NCBI GenBank assembly: GCA_943789105.1
Contig: CALSSW010000001.1
Span: 310,001-374,000 of the forward strand
Length of the DNA: 64,000 nt
From: an uncultured Ulvibacter sp.
GTDB taxonomy: Bacteria; Bacteroidota; Bacteroidia; Flavobacteriales; Flavobacteriaceae
Direction: 5' to 3'
This document shows, piece by piece, positions 58,843 through 64,000 of this stretch (positions are counted from its first letter, which is position 1; every line of letters begins with the position of its first letter). A program made the position numbers and the translations under genes. A model generated the notes under the pieces. The model was not told the origin of the DNA. It worked only from the letters and a program-made list of their open reading frames with translations, and did not search any database.

Positions 58843-59955
58843 TCAATTTTTATTATTTATATAGTTATCACTCCATTTAATGTGCTGATCTATGAATTTA
58901 ATCAAACTCTCAGACATTTGCTGATGATGTGAAATTGAGGGGTGGCCTTTTGAATTGTTGTAAGGCAAATAATGCGTTAAAATTTTTTTGTCTCCCATAT
59001 TACGAACCGCCAAGTCAATAAAGCCCTTCCACTTTGATCCGTTCTTAACAGCATCCATACTACCAAGTGTACAAATTATAGTAGCTTCAGGATAATGATT
59101 TCGAATTTTAGAAACAAATGTTTCATACATCTCAACAAAATACTCATCCGGTGGTGTTTTGGAACCAAATCTTTTTTTAAACTCTTTATGCTCTGGTAAA
59201 TTGATAAGCCAAGAATCATTTTGAAATAAATTAATGACTACTATATCGGGCTGATACCTTGAAAAATCCCACTGACTTTCTGCATTAGTAGGTAGTAATC
59301 TGCTGTGCAATTCATCCATAGTGAATGGGTGCCAACTTACTGCTATTCCCGTGCCACTTTTACAAATGCATTGATAATCTGCGTTATAGTGTCTTGCAAC
59401 TAAAGCAGCATAGCTTAGATAATTATTAGTGTTCATGCCAAGAGGAGAATCTGCTCCTGAGGAGTCTTCATTAGCATAACCTACAGTCATGGAATCTCCA
59501 TAAAATTCTATTTTTTTGTTAGTAGATTTTGACTTGGGTAAAAGCTTTGGACGATTATTAATATTAAATCCAAAAAACTGAGTTTTACCTCTATTCCAAT
59601 CATTTCTTTTAAATAATTCTACCCTGTGCTTTCCTTTTGGCAAATTGGAGGCTAGAGTGTACGTTTTTTTTAATGTGTCTGGCTTAATAATTTTTTCTAA
59701 ATTATTATTGACAATAACATTAAAATAATTGTTTCCGGTTTCATCTTTTAAGACCGCACTAACACCTTCCCCCTCAAAATTCATTTTTATAGAAGTCCCT
59801 GTCCAAAAAATTTCTGCTACCTCATTGTCCAAAAAATGTACTCTACCAGTATAATCAAGCTCTGGATTTGAGAAATTCACGAATATCTGTTTATCTTCAA
59901 AACAACTGATGAACATTAGAGATAGAAACAATAAAAAGTAAAATTTATATGTCAT
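58843..59955 (-). CDS. CE2-like SGNH esterase lipoprotein
   Basis: This 370-residue protein has a lipobox (LMFISC, cysteine 18), an N-terminal jelly-roll (about 25-135) as in carbohydrate esterase family 2 (NEVAEIFWTGTSIKMNFEG), and a C-terminal SGNH domain with nucleophile Ser155 in EFYGDSMTVGY, the glycine/asparagine blocks CKSGTGIA and NLFQND, and a C-terminal GHPS motif. CE2 enzymes deacetylate sugars. It is the second SGNH enzyme of the locus. It is followed on the same strand by the sulfatase gene after 18 bases. Confidence 0.85.
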   Translation of the reverse strand: MTYKFYFLLFLSLMFISCFEDKQIFVNFSNPELDYTGRVHFLDNEVAEIFWTGTSIKMNFEGEGVSAVLKDETGNNYFNVIVNNNLEKIIKPDTLKKTYTLASNLPKGKHRVELFKRNDWNRGKTQFFGFNINNRPKLLPKSKSTNKKIEFYGDSMTVGYANEDSSGADSPLGMNTNNYLSYAALVARHYNADYQCICKSGTGIAVSWHPFTMDELHSRLLPTNAESQWDFSRYQPDIVVINLFQNDSWLINLPEHKEFKKRFGSKTPPDEYFVEMYETFVSKIRNHYPEATIICTLGSMDAVKNGSKWKGFIDLAVRNMGDKKILTHYLPYNNSKGHPSISHHQQMSESLIKFIDQHIKWSDNYINNKN

Positions 59956-59961
59956 TCCATA

Positions 59962-60099
59962 TTAGACGTTTAGTTTTTCAATACGTGATTGTTTGTTACC
60001 CTTTTCTATTTCTGGCCAAATATTTCTATGATATTCTTGGTGCTGCTCAATAAGTTGTATATCATTTTTTATATCTAAAAGGAAAAAATGCGTAACCAT
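59962..60099 (-). pseudogene. truncated sugar mutarotase (RhaM/DUF718-like) N-terminal fragment
   Basis: A 45-residue frame starts at the ATG whose A is also the last base of the fucP stop codon (TAATG), and ends at TAA 59962-59964. Its sequence (HFFLLDIKNDIQLIEQHQEY, then HRNIWPEIE) matches the first third of the intact mutarotase at 62667-63011 (YCLALDLKK, YHQNVWPEI). About 65 residues of the normal 105-114-residue protein are missing. It is probably a decaying second mutarotase gene still coupled to fucP. A small functional peptide is less likely. Confidence 0.6.
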
Positions 60100-61397
60100 T
60101 ATATATATACTTTTAATGTTCTATACCCATACACTGCAATGAAACAAAAACAAACAAAAGGAAGAATAAAAGAAAAGTTAACACCAGAAAAAGGACCAAT
60201 TTTGTCCATGTCAATCATTAACCCTTGTAAAATAGGCATTAAAGCACCACCAACAATTGCCATCACTAAACCTGCAGCACCCAAAGTAGTGTCTTCTTGG
60301 TTTAAACCATTTAATGCAATACCATAAATAGTAGGAAACATTAAAGACATAAATGCAGAAGTTGCTACTAATAAATACAAGCCTGTTAGGCCTTCAATTA
60401 AAATTACACCAGAGATGGTAACCATTGCACAAAGTGCAAAAATCATTAATAATTTTTTTGGGTTTATATATTTCATTAAAAAAGTACTCATAAATCGACT
60501 TGCTAAGAATATTGACATAGCAATAATATTATAGTTTTGTGCTTCTGCTTTAGAAATCCCCAAGTTGCCTGCGTATTGAATAATAAAAGTCCAGCACATA
60601 ATTTGAGCAGCAACATAAAACAATTGTGCTAAAACTCCTTCTTTGTATTTTCCGTTTTTAAACAATCTTTTAAAAGATTCAGTTGCACTAGAATATGAAG
60701 TTGTATTTGTTCTTTTAGGCATTTTAGTAACTGCAATTAAAACTAACATTGCAATAACTACAAAACCAAGAATTACATAAGGATTTCTGATAATAGATAA
60801 ATCATGTGTTCTAATAATTGTTTTTTGAGCTTCATCTAAGGTCTTAAAAATTAATTCACCTGCTTCATTTCTTTTATCAGAATCTAAGGCTGCTAAAATA
60901 AATTTTGATGCTACAAACATTCCAAATAAAGAACCAATTGGATTAAATGCTTGTGCTAAATTTAAACGTTGGGTTGCGGTTCTTTGGTCTCCCATTGATA
61001 GAATATATGGGCTTGCTGTCGTTTCTAAAAAAGCCAAGCCAAATGTTAAAATGTACAACGAACCTAAAAAGAATCCGAATACCTCAAATTGAGCAGCTGG
61101 AAAAAATAATAATGCACCAATGGCATATAAAGTTAAACCTAATAGTATTCCTTTCTTATAACTATATTTTCTAACAAATAACGCAGCAGGTATTGCCATA
61201 GTTGCATAACCTCCGTAAAAAGCAAGTTGAACTAAAGCAGCTTTTGCAGTAGAAATTTCCATAACAGTGCCAAAAGCAGCAACCATTGGGTTTGTAATAT
61301 CATTTGCAAAACCCCATAGAGCAAATAATGATGTAATAATTATAAAAGGCAGTAAAAACTCCTTTGAAACTACTGGTACTAATTTTGAATTTGTCAT
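60099..61397 (-). CDS. fucP: FucP-type sugar/H+ symporter (MFS)
   Basis: This 432-residue major facilitator protein has about 12 hydrophobic helices and strong FucP-family features: FALWGFANDITNPMVAAF in helix 1, QLAFYGGYATMAIPAA in helix 2 and LAFLETTASPYILSMG in helix 4, the glutamate of which matches the proton-coupling position of FucP. The family imports L-fucose and also takes L-galactose and D-arabinose in E. coli. The PUL context makes L-galactose the likely cargo. It heads the short minus-strand group ending in the truncated mutarotase. Confidence 0.9.
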   Translation of the reverse strand: MTNSKLVPVVSKEFLLPFIIITSLFALWGFANDITNPMVAAFGTVMEISTAKAALVQLAFYGGYATMAIPAALFVRKYSYKKGILLGLTLYAIGALLFFPAAQFEVFGFFLGSLYILTFGLAFLETTASPYILSMGDQRTATQRLNLAQAFNPIGSLFGMFVASKFILAALDSDKRNEAGELIFKTLDEAQKTIIRTHDLSIIRNPYVILGFVVIAMLVLIAVTKMPKRTNTTSYSSATESFKRLFKNGKYKEGVLAQLFYVAAQIMCWTFIIQYAGNLGISKAEAQNYNIIAMSIFLASRFMSTFLMKYINPKKLLMIFALCAMVTISGVILIEGLTGLYLLVATSAFMSLMFPTIYGIALNGLNQEDTTLGAAGLVMAIVGGALMPILQGLMIDMDKIGPFSGVNFSFILPFVCFCFIAVYGYRTLKVYI

Positions 61398-61508
61398 AAT
61401 TTAAAAATATTGAGTTCAATAATGGTTTTGATGCCATTTATTATACTTTCTGCAGAACTACACAATGAAATATTAAATGTATCTAACACAAAAACTGTAT
61501 GTGTTAAC

Positions 61509-62660
61509 TCATGATTTAACTAACTTATCTTTTAAGTCATATACATCAGCACAACTAAGCTGTTCCATCACTTGATTAAGCTGAGCCTTTAACATTGCAA
61601 TAGTATGATTCCCTCCTTGCTTACCTAAAGCAGAGACTCCATACATGAAGGTGCGGCCCATGAACGTAAAGTCTGCACCGTGAGCCATCACTCTTGCAAC
61701 ATCTGCCCCTCCTCTAATTCCACTATCCATCATTACTTTAAGTTTATTTTTATAAATTGGCGCAATAGATTTTAAAGAATCAATGGTAGCTTGTCCAACG
61801 TCCACCTGTCTTCCACCATGATTTGAAATAATTACACCGTCTAATCCCAAGCGATAGGCTATTTCAACATCATCAATGGACTCTGCACCTTTCAATACTA
61901 ATTTCCCTTTCCACAGGTCTCGAATACGCTTTATTTTATCTTCATCTAAACGACCAGAAAAAGTTGCATCCATGAATGTCGCTAATTGATTTAAATTCAA
62001 ATTTTTTGGCATATAAGGCTTTAATGTTTCAAAACTTGGTTGGCCATTAATTAAAGTGTTTAGTGCCCAATGAGGTCTTTTCATTGCAGATACAATATTA
62101 GATACTGTCATTTTTGGTGGCATCGATAAGCCGTTGCGTATGTCTCGTGGGCGATACCCAAAAGAAGGAACATCGGCTAAAATAACAAGGACAGGACACT
62201 GTGCTGCTTCAGCTCTTTTCAAGATATCTTTTGTCACACGTTCTTCGGCAGGGTGGTATAGCTGGAACCATGCACGGCCTTCTGTTATTTCCGAAATGGA
62301 CTCTATACTAGCTGTTGTAACTGTACTTAATACAAATGGAATATTGTGATCAAATGCAGCTTTTGCAAGTATTTCCGGAGACTTTGGCCACATTAGCCCT
62401 TGTAACCCTATTGGTGAAATTCCAAAAGGAGCATCATATTGATGTCCAAAAAGCTCAGTCTTTAGAGTAGCAGGTGTATAATCGACCAAGTATTTCGGCT
62501 TGAGTTCTACATCTCTTATACGAGAGGTGTTTTTTTTCAAGTTTACATCGTTATTACATCCACCATCTAAGTATTCAAATGCGAATTTTGGAATTTTAGC
62601 CTTGGCCCGACTTCGTAAATCGTCCACTGATGGATACTTGTAATTTATCTGTTGTTTCAT
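61509..62660 (-). CDS. FMN-dependent alpha-hydroxy-acid oxidase/L-lactate dehydrogenase
   Basis: This 383-residue FMN TIM-barrel enzyme has the family active-site sequence SNHGGRQVD containing the catalytic histidine, plus FAFEYLDGGCNND, VILADVPSFGYRPRD and DSGIRGGADVARVM. Members oxidise L-lactate, glycolate or related hydroxy acids. L-fucose oxidation by the fuconate route yields pyruvate and L-lactate, whereas L-galactose by the same route would yield L-glycerate, so either acid could be the substrate. It lies 6 bases after the mutarotase gene in one catabolic operon. Confidence 0.9.
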   Translation of the reverse strand: MKQQINYKYPSVDDLRSRAKAKIPKFAFEYLDGGCNNDVNLKKNTSRIRDVELKPKYLVDYTPATLKTELFGHQYDAPFGISPIGLQGLMWPKSPEILAKAAFDHNIPFVLSTVTTASIESISEITEGRAWFQLYHPAEERVTKDILKRAEAAQCPVLVILADVPSFGYRPRDIRNGLSMPPKMTVSNIVSAMKRPHWALNTLINGQPSFETLKPYMPKNLNLNQLATFMDATFSGRLDEDKIKRIRDLWKGKLVLKGAESIDDVEIAYRLGLDGVIISNHGGRQVDVGQATIDSLKSIAPIYKNKLKVMMDSGIRGGADVARVMAHGADFTFMGRTFMYGVSALGKQGGNHTIAMLKAQLNQVMEQLSCADVYDLKDKLVKS

Positions 62661-62666
62661 ATATTC

Positions 62667-63011
62667 CTATTCATTTAAATCATAAATTTTGTCCATCAAA
62701 ACCCATTTCTCGTTTGGATTACTGTTGGGAAGCGCTTGTTGGAAACTCCACATCAATGTTTCCCATTGTTGAACTTTTGAATTTTTAGCATCCATTTTTG
62801 CTTTTTTTTCAAACGTAAAAGAGCTGTCAACTTCTAAAATCATAAATAAGCGATTTCCTGTATTGTATATTTCAGCATTCTTAATACCAGAATCTTTCAA
62901 ACTTTTTTGAATTTCGGGCCAAACATTTTGATGGTATTTTTTATACGTAGCAATTTTATCTACATTTTTTTTTAGATCTAATGCTAAACAATATTTATAC
63001 GTTTTACTCAC
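62667..63011 (-). CDS. L-fucose/L-rhamnose mutarotase (RhaM-like)
   Basis: This 114-residue cytoplasmic protein belongs to the RhaM/DUF718 family of sugar mutarotases, which speed interconversion of sugar anomers. Family features are LDLKKNVDKIATYKKYHQNV followed by WPEIQKSL, the central EIYNTGNRLFMILEVD strand pair, and the C-terminal WETLMWSFQQALP. It is placed between the SDR and the hydroxy-acid oxidase, as expected for supplying the right anomer to a sugar dehydrogenase. Confidence 0.88.
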   Translation of the reverse strand: MSKTYKYCLALDLKKNVDKIATYKKYHQNVWPEIQKSLKDSGIKNAEIYNTGNRLFMILEVDSSFTFEKKAKMDAKNSKVQQWETLMWSFQQALPNSNPNEKWVLMDKIYDLNE

Positions 63012-63021
63012 TTTATTTAAA

Positions 63022-63814
<793 letters not shown>

Positions 63815-63818
63815 ACCA

Positions 63819-64000
63819 TTAAAGATTATATATTTTTATTGCATTTTTACCTAAGATATTATTTTTCACCTCAATGGATTGGTTTTCTAAATAATCATTT
63901 ACAATCTTTAACACTTTATCATAGTTTGCAGCTAACAAACAAACGGGCCAATCCGAACCGAACATAATTCGGTCAGGGCCAAAAGCTTTAAAAATAACAT
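63819..64000 (-). CDS. amidohydrolase-2 family lactonase, C-terminal part only (runs off the window)
   Basis: The visible 59 residues are the end of a TIM-barrel metal-dependent hydrolase: FGPDRIMFGSDWPVCLLAA, whose aspartate in GSDWP is the last metal ligand, followed by a short helical tail. The gene continues beyond 64000. L-fuconolactonases and L-rhamnonolactonases of this family open the lactone made by the neighbouring SDR; the stop lies 4 bases before that gene, so they form one operon. Confidence 0.75.
   Translation of the reverse strand, partial: VIFKAFGPDRIMFGSDWPVCLLAANYDKVLKIVNDYLENQSIEVKNNILGKNAIKIYNL

Overview
The window looks like a chromosomal segment of a marine, pigmented Flavobacteriaceae-type Bacteroidetes bacterium. 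The grounds are low G+C with long A/T runs, TTG/TAnnTTTG-type promoters, type IX secretion (T9SS) C-terminal sorting domains, a SusC/SusD pair, a hybrid two-component regulator, an ECF sigma/FecR/TonB-receptor trio and a zeaxanthin-type carotenoid operon. The genus cannot be fixed from the sequence. I saw no tRNA or rRNA gene, CRISPR array, transposase or phage gene.

Positions 1-22.6 kb are mostly core genome. In order they hold a secreted thioredoxin-like protein, CtlX, a frameshifted SDR, a 55-residue membrane protein, ArgS, a TonB receptor with FecR and an ECF sigma factor, Ffh, FolD, a VOC protein, a lipoprotein, QueE, a three-gene parvulin/SurA operon, a MoxR ATPase and aconitase (two frameshifts). 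Positions 22.9-28.5 kb hold a 49-residue signal-peptide-plus-sorting-tail microprotein, an unusual lipoprotein peptide deformylase, and an operon of a MerR/B12-binding regulator with crtI-crtB-crtZ-lycopene cyclase.

From about 28.8 kb to the right edge lies a polysaccharide utilization locus (PUL). Its gene content points to a sulfated red-algal galactan of the agar/porphyran type: two GH86 enzymes (beta-agarase/porphyranase family), GH29, GH2, three S1 sulfatases, two SGNH esterases, an alpha/beta hydrolase, SusC, SusD, a surface glycan-binding protein and an HTCS regulator. The locus ends in a sugar-catabolic block: FucP-type permease, FMN alpha-hydroxy-acid oxidase, mutarotase, an L-fucose-dehydrogenase-like SDR and an amidohydrolase (lactonase-like) cut by the window end. 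A coherent model is that the GH86 enzymes cut the chain, sulfatases and GH29 release L-galactose (the 6-hydroxy analogue of L-fucose) from L-galactose-6-sulfate ends, GH2 removes D-galactose, and the fucose-like oxidative route consumes the L-sugar. This is inference from gene families.

The most novel-looking element is an unnamed secreted module of about 210-230 residues. It follows the signal peptide in three proteins of the locus: the 802-residue T9SS protein, the larger GH86 enzyme, and a 308-residue protein that is only this module plus a T9SS tail. It behaves like an undescribed carbohydrate-binding or adhesion module.

Caution: eight single-base-type frameshifts interrupt five genes (SDR, aconitase twice, SusC three times, the glycan-binding protein, the terminal SDR). 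Because they hit a core TCA-cycle enzyme, base-calling or assembly error is the likeliest cause, and the broken genes should be read as probably intact in the organism.
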